From NCBI GenBank assembly GCA_963691705.1, contig OY829537.1, forward strand, positions 71,321,352 to 71,385,351: a stretch of 64,000 nt of DNA. Direction: 5' to 3'. The DNA comes from Viola odorata (lineage: Eukaryota; Streptophyta; Magnoliopsida; Malpighiales; Violaceae). Of the stretch, positions 33,390 through 43,119 are shown one piece after another. Under the pieces are notes generated by a model, which was given only the letters and a program-made list of their open reading frames with translations, was not told the DNA's origin and did not search any database. The position numbers and the translations under genes were made by a program. Positions within the stretch are counted from its first letter, which is position 1, and each line of letters begins with the position of its first letter.

Positions 33390-34952
33390 TCACTCCTCCA
33401 AAAAGTATTCTAACGACGCCATTTCTCCCCGTAGCATCATCACTTCGGTCTGTAAGACCGCCACTCGTGCTTGCAAGACTTGGCCTTCCCCGTGTTTCTC
33501 ATGGACATGTGTTGTCAAAATCTTTATCAATGCATCTTTGTCTTTGATTATTTCACTAGAGGCTTCCTTCTTGCGGACCTCTCCATCCATGCGCTTCTTG
33601 AAATCATCGCAAACTGACTTTTGATTTGCCAAGCCTAACTGAACATTGTCTTTGTGGCGCTTCTCCCACTCGTGCACCTTGAATTCTAGGTCCATCTTTT
33701 CCGCCATCCAGCTTTCTTTTTCCATGGTCAAGAGATCTCTCTCTTTTGCTGTCGTGGCCAGCTGATTTGCTAGTTGGGCGTAGGCCATAACCTCAAGTCC
33801 TCCTCCGACGTGGGACTCGCCTTCCTCTTCCATAGGCTTGTGATTTTCGGGGAGAGGTAGAACATTGCCGTTAGCTCGATTCATCCTCCAATGTGGGTAT
33901 TCTAATATCGGTGAAGTAGGGAGGACATGGCCTTCAAGGCAAAAGGGGTAAGCCCAATCCAAAGCATATTGGACGCGGTTCAAGTGCTCCGTAGCATGGG
34001 GGAGACTAGATGTGGCCATGCCAAAGGTCGCGGGGACTATTTGCATGATGCAAAACTATCTCAAGGCGAGGGCGGGGCAATAATGGACGCATCCTCGTGC
34101 TCCGATTAATGGAACCCAAGGCAAAGGCCCGCAGCAAACGATGGGGTTGATGGCCCTTAGCCACTTAGCATGCCACACGAAATCGTCTTCCGAGAGGTTG
34201 ATAAATCTTTTGACCCAAACATCCTTGTCTTTTGTTTTCCAAATGTCTACGGCCATTATGTCAATGACCTTGGCGAGAGGGGTCAAACCCAAGTAATTCG
34301 TGGAGAAGAGGGATTGATTGGGTGCTTGCTTAAAGTGATTGATCATCCACACAGTCAGCAATTGCGTGCAACATGCAAGCTTTCCCTTCCCTTTTCTTCG
34401 GCAACTATCTAAGGAACGGAAGGTTTCGGCTAGGATGGCTGCCGTTGGGTTGATAGCATTGGCTTCCATCTCGTAAAAGACGTTGGTGGCCTGAAAGTCA
34501 ATCACGTCTTTCACCTTCGGAAACAACACAAGTCCTACCACTGCAAATGCTAGAATCTGCAAGCGTCTCTTCCCTTGTGACCTCCGAAACTGACTCTCGA
34601 CGTCTGACCAACACCACACGTAGTCTCCCTCTCTTACACGAGTGGCTATCCCTAACCACTTTTCAAGCCTCAACTTGACGCTGGAGGAGTCAAGGCGGAC
34701 GTTCTAGTATATTGTTGAAATAGGCGAAGCGAAGCACAGTAGGGTGGCATATTCTTCTAACGTGGTAGTCAAGTCTATCCCTCCGTTAAAAGAAAAACAA
34801 CGGTAGTAGGGGTCCCAAAACTTCAAAGTTGCCTGGATGCAGCCCCAGTCAACCCTTATGTCCATCATTGTTAGTAGTTTTCCATAACTACTTTCAAACA
34901 GTTTCCCTTCACTTGGAGTCAACTCATTCCTTAATTTCCTAACTTTGACCAC
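33390..34952 (-). pseudogene. Element B ORF1, Ogre-specific protein upstream of gag, with two in-frame TAG codons
   Basis: Three open stretches in one frame (34704-34952, 34056-34673, 33390-34046) are separated by TAG at 34704-34706 and 34056-34058. The N-terminal two-thirds (LKFWDPYYRCFSFNGGIDL, TTLEEYATLL, KLACCTQLLTVWMINHFK) resembles the plant DUF7745-type domain often found in ORF1 of Ogre-like elements. The C-terminal third is a coiled coil (ERDLLTMEKESWMAEKMDLE and following heptads). An ORF between the 5' LTR and gag is a diagnostic trait of Ogre. The function of ORF1 is not established. Confidence 0.75.
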
Positions 34953-35347
34953 GTCAAAATTTGAAATCTCTAACTTAATTCTGGCGGTGACATCAGGAAC
35001 AAAACTGGCTACTAACGGATCTCCATTGGTGGCCTGATTTTTTAACTCCTTACCCCAAAAGTATCAAGCGAAAGCAATGCTGGTACTAGCATCTTGATAA
35101 GCAGGATAGCTTTAAGGGTTCGAGCGGGTTGGTTTTTGCAAACACTACCTAGGACATGAGTCCCGGGGCGTCACTACTAACCGTCCTAAACTTATTTGGT
35201 ATGGCGACCCCTGGCTAGAGGGCCTATGCATGCAATGCGTGTGACAATTGATCAAAGCAATAATAGATAGCCACGAAAACAGTTTATCAAAGCAAGTAAA
35301 TAAAAAAAACAAACACCATTTTTTAAAAAGCGGCTTCGACCCTACTA
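34953..35347 (-). other. Untranslated leader of element B
   Basis: Lies between the primer site and ORF1. Some coding-like sequence may continue upstream of 34952 but no domain is clear. Nothing else seen. Confidence 0.45.
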
Positions 35348-35369
35348 GTCCCCAGTGAAGTCGCCAAAC
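35348..35369 (-). other. Primer-binding site of element B
   Basis: Directly after the 5' LTR end on the - strand the sequence reads GTT then TGGCGACTTCACTGGGGAC. TGGCGACT plus GGGGA is the pattern of Ogre-type primer sites, generally assigned to tRNA-Arg; I have not checked the exact tRNA. Confidence 0.75.
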
Positions 35370-36731
35370 TGTCGCACCCTCTTTTTCGTTGAAAACGAGT
35401 TTAAGGTTTGGGACGGATGCTAAGCATAAATGGATGCCTCGCATAATGCAATGAAGTCGCCACCCTATTTTCTAAGGTTTAGGGAACCTAATGTCATGGC
35501 ATAAATAAAAAAAACTAAGACACATGTCGTCTAAACCATGGAACAAAGGTTCGAGGTCGTATTAGGGACTTGGGAAGGTGTTAGGCACCAAAGTCACATC
35601 CTTAAAAAGGTTACCGGTAGAAGGTGTTTGGAAAACAATTTTGATATACAAAGATTTGTTTAATGATCGAAGCATGTCAACCAATTCTTCCCACGAACTC
35701 AAGTCACTTTCCAATCATTTACATAGGCCAATGATTGAATCGTGTCAACAGAGTCCGCTTACCGAATCGGGACACTTTCCGATTATTTAAACATTTTTGA
35801 CGTGATTTGGCCCTCAAAGGTGACGTTACATCTTAGCATTTTCGTAGGGACATGTTATTTCAGATCGGGACACGAAGGACGGGGTTACCGTTTGTTCGTC
35901 ATGCTAGAGCGGACGTTCCCCCTTTTCATCGAGCCATGCATGAATAATTAATTAATTACTACGTGATCCTAACATGGTAAAAAAACTAGCATAGTACCAT
36001 TTTCGTGAATGCACAAAACCGAGTTGGATTCGAAGCCACCATGCTCAATTATCAAATATAGTAATTAATCTCATTGCATAAAAGCAAGTGACATAAACAC
36101 GTAAACATGTGGGTTGATTTTATCATGCAAGCAGATATGATTTTTTAGCATTTTTAAATATCATACATACAAAAAATATTTGCGGGAAAGAAACATTGAA
36201 TAAATAAAAGGGACTAGAAAGCATACTTGCGATGCGTGCTCTTGATCTTCCTTGCAAATTGAAAGTGTTAGCAACGTTTTCGAAAATAATAACTAAGAAA
36301 AGCACATGCAAACACTTATTTAATTTACGATAAGTAAACAATTAATTAAATACATATGGCAAACAACTTGACAAATTATTTATAACATGTAAGCAATTAA
36401 TAAAACATGACAAACAAACTCAACATATCACTTATAGTATGCAAGCAATTAATTAGAATAAAACAGGGTGTAAACACATCATTTAAATCATACAAACAGT
36501 TATTTAAATAACACATGGCATAAACACAATTAAATCATGCAAACATTTATTTAAATAACACATGGCATAAACACATTTAAATCATGCAAGCATAGAAATA
36601 AATAAAGCATGGCATAAATAAATCAATTAAGTCATGCAAGTATTTAATTAACCAAATCATGGTAAACAAATCATTTTACTCATGGCATACAAGCATACAA
36701 ATTATTCATGGCATATTAGTATGAAAATTGT

Positions 36732-37328
36732 TTATGGCACATACGAAACAAATTATACATGGCATATACGAAATAAATTATACATGGCATATACGAAATA
36801 AATTATACGTGGCATATACGAAATAAATTATACATGGCATATACGAAATAAATTATACATGGCATATACGAAATAAATTATACGTGGCATATACGAAATA
36901 AATTATACATGGCATATACGAAATAAATTACACATGGCATATACGGAATAAATTATATGTGGCATATACGAAATAAATTATACGTGGCATATACGAAATA
37001 AATTATACGTGGCATATACGAAATAAATTATACATGGCATATACGAAATAAATTACACATGGCATATACGGAATAAATTATATGTGGCATATACGAAATA
37101 AATTATACATGGCATATACGAAATAAATTATACGTGGCATATACGAAATAAATTATACGTGGCATATACGAAATAAATTATACGTGGCATATACGAAATA
37201 AATTATACGTGGCATATACGAAATAAATTATACGTGGCATATATGAAATAAATTAGACATGGCATATACGAAATAAATTATACATGGCATATACGAAATA
37301 AATTATACGTGGCATATACGAAATAAAT
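36732..37328. repeat. 25-bp tandem array inside the right LTR of B
   Basis: About 24 copies of the same 25-bp unit as at 2436-2876, about six more than in the left LTR. This accounts for most of the 167-bp length difference between the LTRs. Confidence 0.9.
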
Positions 37329-37890
37329 GGGCCCCGCAAGGGATTTTTGGACATTAAAAAATGCCAAGCCCAAATTTTAATAAAAAAATAAAGATGGGCC
37401 GAAGCCCATCACCTTTCTATTTTCTTCCTTACCTTTCCCGCCCAACTCCTTCTTCTCCATCACGTCATTGGCCACCATGGCCGGCGACTCAAGCATCACA
37501 ACTCAATAAAACTCCCTCAAAATAGACTCAATAATTACAGTATCATACTAGCAAATCACGTTAAGCAAAACAGCAAGTAAAATAATTGAAAAAAGTGGCG
37601 TTTTAACAAAGGAAAAAAATAAACTAATTAACATGCATATATGGCTATTAATTAGCCTAGACGTTATACAATCAAATTGAAGTAAGGGAAGTGTAATTAG
37701 CAAGTAAACTAAGCATGTGAGGCAAGTTATAGCAATTTATTTCCACACTACATGAAAAAATGAAAATTAAAGAGAGTTTAGAGAGAGAGAGCTTACTTGT
37801 TTCCGGGAGAGCTTATGGCCAAGAAGGTAGTGCAAGAAGTAGAGGTTAAGAGGAGATTTTGGTGCCCTTGATACCTTACATGAAGCTTGC

Positions 37891-37898
37891 TATTTATA
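37891..37898 (-). promoter_or_regulatory. Putative TATA box of B's 5' LTR
   Basis: TATAAATA on the - strand, matching 3436-3443; as the 5' LTR copy this would be the element's promoter. Confidence 0.65.
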
Positions 37899-38786
37899 GA
37901 TGAAAATAAAATTGGAGTCGGTTTGGGTTCCTTGGCCGAGAATCGCCGGGAAGAAATATCCAAGGGTGATGATGAGCTCTAGTCCGGAATAATGAGCTAG
38001 GGAGAGTTTCTTGCGGCCTTGGTTGACCGGATGGGACTTGGTGATGATCTAATTGAGGTGTAACCGAGCTGGCGGGTGAGATTGCGTTGATTGTGCATTA
38101 ATGTGGTATTTATCCTATGTTTGGATACGAACGGGATATTTTTGTACGAGCGAAATCGCTCGAAAATGAAAATAAATCCGAGCCGAGGGTACAACTATGT
38201 GTAGAAAAATAAGGCAAGAAAACTAATATACAGTGAAGAAATGTGAAAGTTGATTTAACGTATTTATTTTCTCTTTCGGAAGTGTCAAAACCTTCGTGCG
38301 CAAAATAAATGTCCTTACGACAAAAATTGAACGAAATTGAACGCGGTGGCGTGAAAGAGAAAATTAGCACGTAATTATCAAACAAAGAAATTACGCGTTC
38401 GATCCATGGTCCCGGGAAACTTACTCGGGACCGATAGAAGTTCGGGTAAAGACAGTTAAAAATACGAGAAACTAAAAAGACACGAAATGACACGGAATAT
38501 TAAACAAACTAGGCTAGGACCAAGAATCGACAAGAATTTGACGTAGACGGGCTATTTAATGCGGTAAACATAAAAATACGTAAATACGTTGACGAAAACT
38601 AAAAAATACGGTTTTAGTCGAAAATGAGGAAAAATACGAAAACTTTAAAAGACATGAATGACATGAAACATTAAAACAAATAGTCCTTGATCAAAAATCG
38701 ATTGAAATTTGACGTAAACGGGTTATTAATGTGACATGAAATAAAACGAAAAAGTTGTGACGTAAGTCAAAATTCGGGTAGCAACA

Positions 38787-38945
38787 ACATCCACGATATA
38801 TCTCCTCCCAGAGTGACATCTACGACCTATTTCCTCCCAGAGTGACATCCACGACAATATCTCCTCCCAGAGTGACATCTACGACATATCTCCTCCTCGA
38901 GTGACATCGACGAACCTACCTCCTCCCAGAGTGACATCATCACGG
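38787..38945 (+). repeat. Remainder of element A's minisatellite
   Basis: Five or so copies of the CTCCTCCCAGAGTGACATC unit continue the array cut at 1066, with the first bases ACATC being B's target duplication. Confidence 0.92.
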
Positions 38946-39035
38946 TAAGATTGAGGTAAGACCTGCTGTGTCGCCAAAATTCGGATATGTGAGGCCAACC
39001 GTCTTCACTGCTTATCAAATACTTCGATCAGACAG

Positions 39036-39050
39036 TAAAGAGGGGGCAAT
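39036..39050 (+). other. Polypurine tract of element A
   Basis: TAAAGAGGGGGCAAT just before the LTR start TGATACCCAAATTTTG at 39054. The sequence upstream (GCTTAT ... ATCAGACAG) also matches the stretch next to B's polypurine tract, read on the opposite strand. Confidence 0.85.
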
Positions 39051-39947
39051 TATTGATACCCAAATTTTGACGCCATTTTTAATTAATTTTAGCACTTCTG
39101 TCATTTTAGTTAATTGACTGTCATTTTTAATTAGTTTATTGTCCTTAGCATTCTTCAATTTACATCGCATTTTTATCATCGTAATTAGCATCATCAGCGT
39201 TCGAAATCGCGTTTATAATTTTCCGTTACGTATTTTCGTTATTATTATCATTAATATTTTTAGCCTTAAAAATTGCATTTTTAATTATCCGTCAGTCATT
39301 TGCTAGTTATTTCTTCATTTTAGGTCATCACACGAATTTTAGGATTTTTAATATTTTATCACATTTTTTAGCATTTTTATATTTTTATTTTTATTTTTGT
39401 TCGAGCTTTTATTGGACCCGAGTAAGTTTTCTCGGACAATAGCTCAAACTCGGAATGTTTTCCATCAACTAGTTCCTACCTTTTTTTTTGTTCACACCGG
39501 CCTACAGCGTTTCGCGTAATTTTCGTCATAACGTCATTTATTTTTTGTCCGAACGTTTCATTTTTCTGAACGAGAAAATAAACACGTCAAACAAAAAATT
39601 CTCATCATTCGTTGTAGACGGTTAAACTCGCCATATTTTTCTCTACGCGCAGGCACTTTCGGCTCAAAAATTCAGAACGTTTGTTCGCGAAATCAGCTCC
39701 AGGCCATTTAAATAAAGTAAAGGGCCATTTGATCATGGTTGTTGATTTGGTCAACCAAGGAAAGTCAACCAGATCAACGACCCTTGAATTAATGTGCATG
39801 GTGTACATGAATAGAGTGGGCGTGAACCAGCAGCAGAGTAGGTCACCGAGCAGCCTGCTCCCGACGTCCTGTCGCTTCCAACGGTCACCTCCCAGCCCTA
39901 ACTCCGCCACCTCTCCTCCCCTAGCCCCGCCATCGCACGATCACGGC

Positions 39948-39955
39948 TATAAATA
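39948..39955 (+). promoter_or_regulatory. Putative TATA box of A's LTR
   Basis: TATAAATA in a locally GC-rich context (CACGGCTATAAATACGAGCC), about 900 bp into the LTR; probable core promoter. Confidence 0.6.
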
Positions 39956-40756
39956 CGAGCCTCCCTCCGTCGTTCAAATGGCACCAAAATCCTCTAAGCA
40001 ACCTTGCTTCTCCTCTCTCATTTAGAGCTTTGATCGTCCAGTTCAAAGCTTTTCCAGTAAGCTTCTTGAAGCTTTCTTTTCTTTCGTTTTATGCATTTTT
40101 TTCTTTAATTCGTTTAGCATCATTGTGAGCAAATAAATTTTTAGTTTTTAAACCATTAATTCATATGCATGCTGTAGATTAAATACATGCTTTCAATTTG
40201 ATTAATCGTTGGCTAAATTGTGCGAATTAATAGTTTTTGATAATTAACGATTTCATCATTTTTTTGAAATTAAACTCGGTATGTTTTAAACTAAAATTCG
40301 AGGTTCGTACGGTCGAGAAGCCATCGAGGAGATGAGCATCTCGGTACGAAGGTTTTTTGTTTCGGCCATGGCTGGGCGGAGCTTGGCCGCCGACAGTAGC
40401 GCCGACGACCAAGGAAAATGAAAATGAATAGTGGCATGCGAGCTTGTCTCGTGCAAGAAAAGGAAGAAAGGTGATGGGCTTGGCCCATCACCATTTTTTT
40501 TATTTTTCCATGGGCCAAGCACTATTCATGGCCCATTTCCTTTGCTTTTCTTCAAATTGGGCCCAACCCATCTTCAGTTTTTCTGAAATCTCGGATCGCA
40601 TTTTTCGTAAAATACTCGTACAGTTCGCATGACTATTTTTCGTGTTGTCAATTTAATTTTCTGTACCTATCAACTGTGCACATTATTCATACTTTAATTT
40701 TTCGCAATTTACTTTCGGCAATTTAAATTCAATTTACCGCCTACATGGTCGGTCGC

Positions 40757-41560
40757 AAATATGAACTTGTTTATATTCAGCAAATTATCACTTGTTTATA
40801 TTCTGCAAATTATCACCTGTTTATTTTCCGCAATATCAACTTGTTTATATTCTGCAAATTATCACCTGTTTATTTTCCGCAAACTATCACCTGTTTAAAT
40901 TCCTGCAAATATCAAACTGTTTTATTTTCCGCAATATCAAACTGTTTATTTTTCTGCACATATCCACTGTTTTAAATTTCTGCAATATCAACCTGTTAAT
41001 TTTCTGCAAATCATCAAACTGTTAATTTTCTGCAATATCAATTTGTTTAATTTTATGCAAATCATCAACTGCTCAATTTCTGCAAATATCAAATCTTTAA
41101 TTTTTCGTCAAAACGTCACTTAATTTATTCGGCAAAATCATCATTCTCGCATTTATCAACTGTCATCATTTAATTTTCGCACCTTATCAAAGCATCATCT
41201 AAATTGTCGTATGCGTCAAATCATCATTTCTCGTATACATCAAATCAGCATTTAAATTTTCTGCACTTATCAAAGCATCATCTAAATTGTCGTATGCGTC
41301 AAATCATCATTTCTCGCATACATCAAATCAACATTTAAAATTTCTGCACGCATCAAATCAGCATTTGAATTATCGTATGCATTAAACCATCATTTAAATT
41401 CTCGCATCTTATCAAATCATCATTTAAATTTTCTGCACTTGTCAAAAGCATCATCTAAATTGTCGTATGCGTCAAATCATCATTTCTCGCATACACCAAA
41501 TCAGCATTTAAAGTTTTTGTATGCATCAAGTCATTATTTAAAATTCAAGTATTCCTAAAT
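40757..41560. repeat. Short tandem repeats in A's LTR
   Basis: Two related arrays: about 40757-41100 with a 25-28 bp unit (TTCTGCAAATTATCACCTGT and variants), and about 41150-41560 with a longer unit containing TCGTATGCGTCAAATCATCA and AAATTTTCTGCACTTATCAA. Both are degenerate. Confidence 0.75.
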
Positions 41561-41941
41561 TGCTTATTTATTTTCCAAGCTATCACTAATACTCTCATCT
41601 TGTAGGTTTTAAATTCAAGCTTCGCTCGAAAGTACGCCTTTCGTTCCCTTTTATTTATTCAACGCTTTCCGTAAATATCAATCGTACGCATGATATATAG
41701 AATTGCTAGGATTTAAAATTAACCCACATGAACAACGTGTTTAAAGGCTTGCTTAAAATGCCATGTTCATTTGATTTTAACTTCTCACTTATATTGACTG
41801 TATGTGCATGGGGACTTTCGATCCCATATCAGTTTATCATTTCAAAACCCCTCATGTAATATGTACTCTGTTAAGCTATCCATGATAGAATCACGTAGTA
41901 ATTAATTTAATCATTCATACCCCGATGATGAAATAGAGGGT

Positions 41942-42028
41942 GACCATTCAGTCTTACGGAAAATTCAGTCTCATCACTACTGTCAGGAATAATCGATCGG
42001 TTCAACGATCGATTATTACTGAATGGTC
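41942..42028. other. Composite inverted repeat near the 3' end of A's LTR
   Basis: A perfect 12-bp stem (AATAATCGATCG 41988-41999 with CGATCGATTATT 42006-42017, loop GTTCAA). Directly next to it ACTGAATGGTC (42018-42028) is the reverse complement of GACCATTCAGT (41942-41952). This could fold as a two-part stem in the transcript. The matching part of B's LTR lacks it. Confidence 0.7.
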
Positions 42029-42256
42029 CCGATTGTGGAAAAGACTAAAGTGACGATTCCTCTGAGGGCCCCCTTTCAAAAATGCATTTTATCAAACACC
42101 TTTTTAAACACCTCTCTTATCAACCGGTAACCATTTTCGGATGTGACTCGGGTGCCTAACACCTTCCCGAGACCATAATACGACCCCGAACCTTTTGTCT
42201 AGGGTCCAAACCCTTTTTTGTGCCTTTAGTTTTTTTGTTTATTTATTTTATTTTTT

Positions 42257-43119
42257 ATGCATTTGGCCGCTGGGTGCGAAAAGCATCTTCGAACCAGGTC
42301 CCCATCATAATACGTACAGCGAGCTGCCTGTCTCAGCACTCTTTTCTTTTTAGCGATATTCTTAGGCAGTTCTTCGTGTTTTAAGTATTTGATTATGGGG
42401 ACTCGCCAGTCGTTCTCTAGTTCTTCCACACACAGAGATGCTTGCTCTTCCATGAAGGAGGGTACAGGTAATTCTCGGTAATACACGCCTTTGGTTATGG
42501 ATGCTTCCGGGATTGCAGCCAGCTTGGCCAGGTTGTCAGCTTCGGCGTTGTCCTCTCGGGGAATGTGCTCAAAACTGACTTGCATGCCTTCTTTCTTTAT
42601 TTCTAATAACTCCCGCATCACTTTGGTGAGATACTGGACCATAATGGGCTCCTGAGCTTGAGAGCGCCCTAAGACCTGGTCGATCACTAGTTTGGAGTCA
42701 CCACAAATTTTCAGACACAGGTCTCCTGTTCTTCCGGTATCGTGCCTACCTTTGGAAGAAAGGCTTCTCCCTATCTGGAGTCCGGCTAGTAACGCCTCAT
42801 ATTCTGCCGCATTATTGGATAATGGCTGCAGGATTTGGATAGCGTATTGTATTCGCATATCGTTCGGCCCATTTATAGAGATTCCTGCTCCAGCAAATTC
42901 TTGATTTTTAGCCCCATCTACATAAATGATCCAGAGGTCCGTATAAGTCTCTGAAAATGGGAGATCCAAATCATCCCATTCCTCTTCGGGTACGTCTATT
43001 AATGGATCTTCCGTAAAGGTGCATTCCGCTATAAAATCTTCCAAGATTTGAGCCTTTACAGATGGCCGAGAATGATACCGCAGCCCGTATTGGTCGAGTT
43101 CAAGAGCCCAGATTAGCAT
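42257..43119 (-). pseudogene. pol: Element D RNase H / second RNase H end, truncated before integrase
   Basis: This is the final copy of the duplicated segment plus the unique sequence that follows it. It encodes the second RNase H (IIYVDGAKNQEFAGAG, NNAAEYEALLAGL, LKICGDSKLVI), then the linker (ASITKGVYYRELPVPSFMEE) up to FSHPAAKCI. From there the reading frame runs into non-homologous AT-rich sequence of A's LTR. Elements C and F continue with the integrase zinc finger at this point. Confidence 0.88.

Larger units (their letters stand above)
1067..38786 (-). mobile_element. Element B: Ogre-like Ty3/gypsy LTR retrotransposon, both LTRs present, degenerate
   Basis: Two long near-identical terminal repeats (1067-4316 and 35370-38786) bound the element. 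The flanking 5-bp duplication is ACATC (1062-1066 and 38787-38791), so it inserted into element A's minisatellite. Direction is - strand: the primer site lies inside the right LTR, the polypurine tract inside the left LTR, and ORF1, gag, protease, RT, RNase H and integrase run from high to low coordinates. Removing nested element C (15.86 kb) and its target duplication leaves about 21.9 kb, a size typical of Ogre. The extra ORF1 upstream of gag and the possible intron between protease and RT also fit Ogre. Several nonsense codons and frameshifts in every coding region make it non-autonomous. The left LTR begins TACGCACCC where the right begins TGTCGCACCC, so the left edge has mutated. Confidence 0.92.
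35370..38786 (-). repeat. 5' LTR of element B (right copy)
   Basis: 3417 bp, TGTCGCACCC ... GGTAGCAACA on the + strand, followed by target duplication ACATC at 38787-38791. Near-identical to 1067-4316. The related LTR of element G begins TGTTGCTACC at 62826 in the opposite direction. Confidence 0.94.
39054..42256 (+). repeat. Truncated 3' LTR of element A
   Basis: Begins TGATACCCAAATTTTGACG after the polypurine tract. Its last part (from about 42110: GGATGTGACTCGGGTGCC, then CATAATACGACC) is clearly related to the end of B's LTR, which shows it is an LTR of the same broad Ogre group. B's LTR continues for about 140 bp more past this homology, so A's LTR has lost its end. The sequence changes to element D near 42257. 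No gene lies in this 3.2-kb region; short frames in it are by-products of its AT-rich repeats. Confidence 0.8.

Noticed and set aside
39054..42256. A + strand protein-coding gene downstream of the TATA box at 39948
   Set aside because: The only frames (for example 39681-40025) are short and lack domains; the TATA box is better explained as the LTR promoter.
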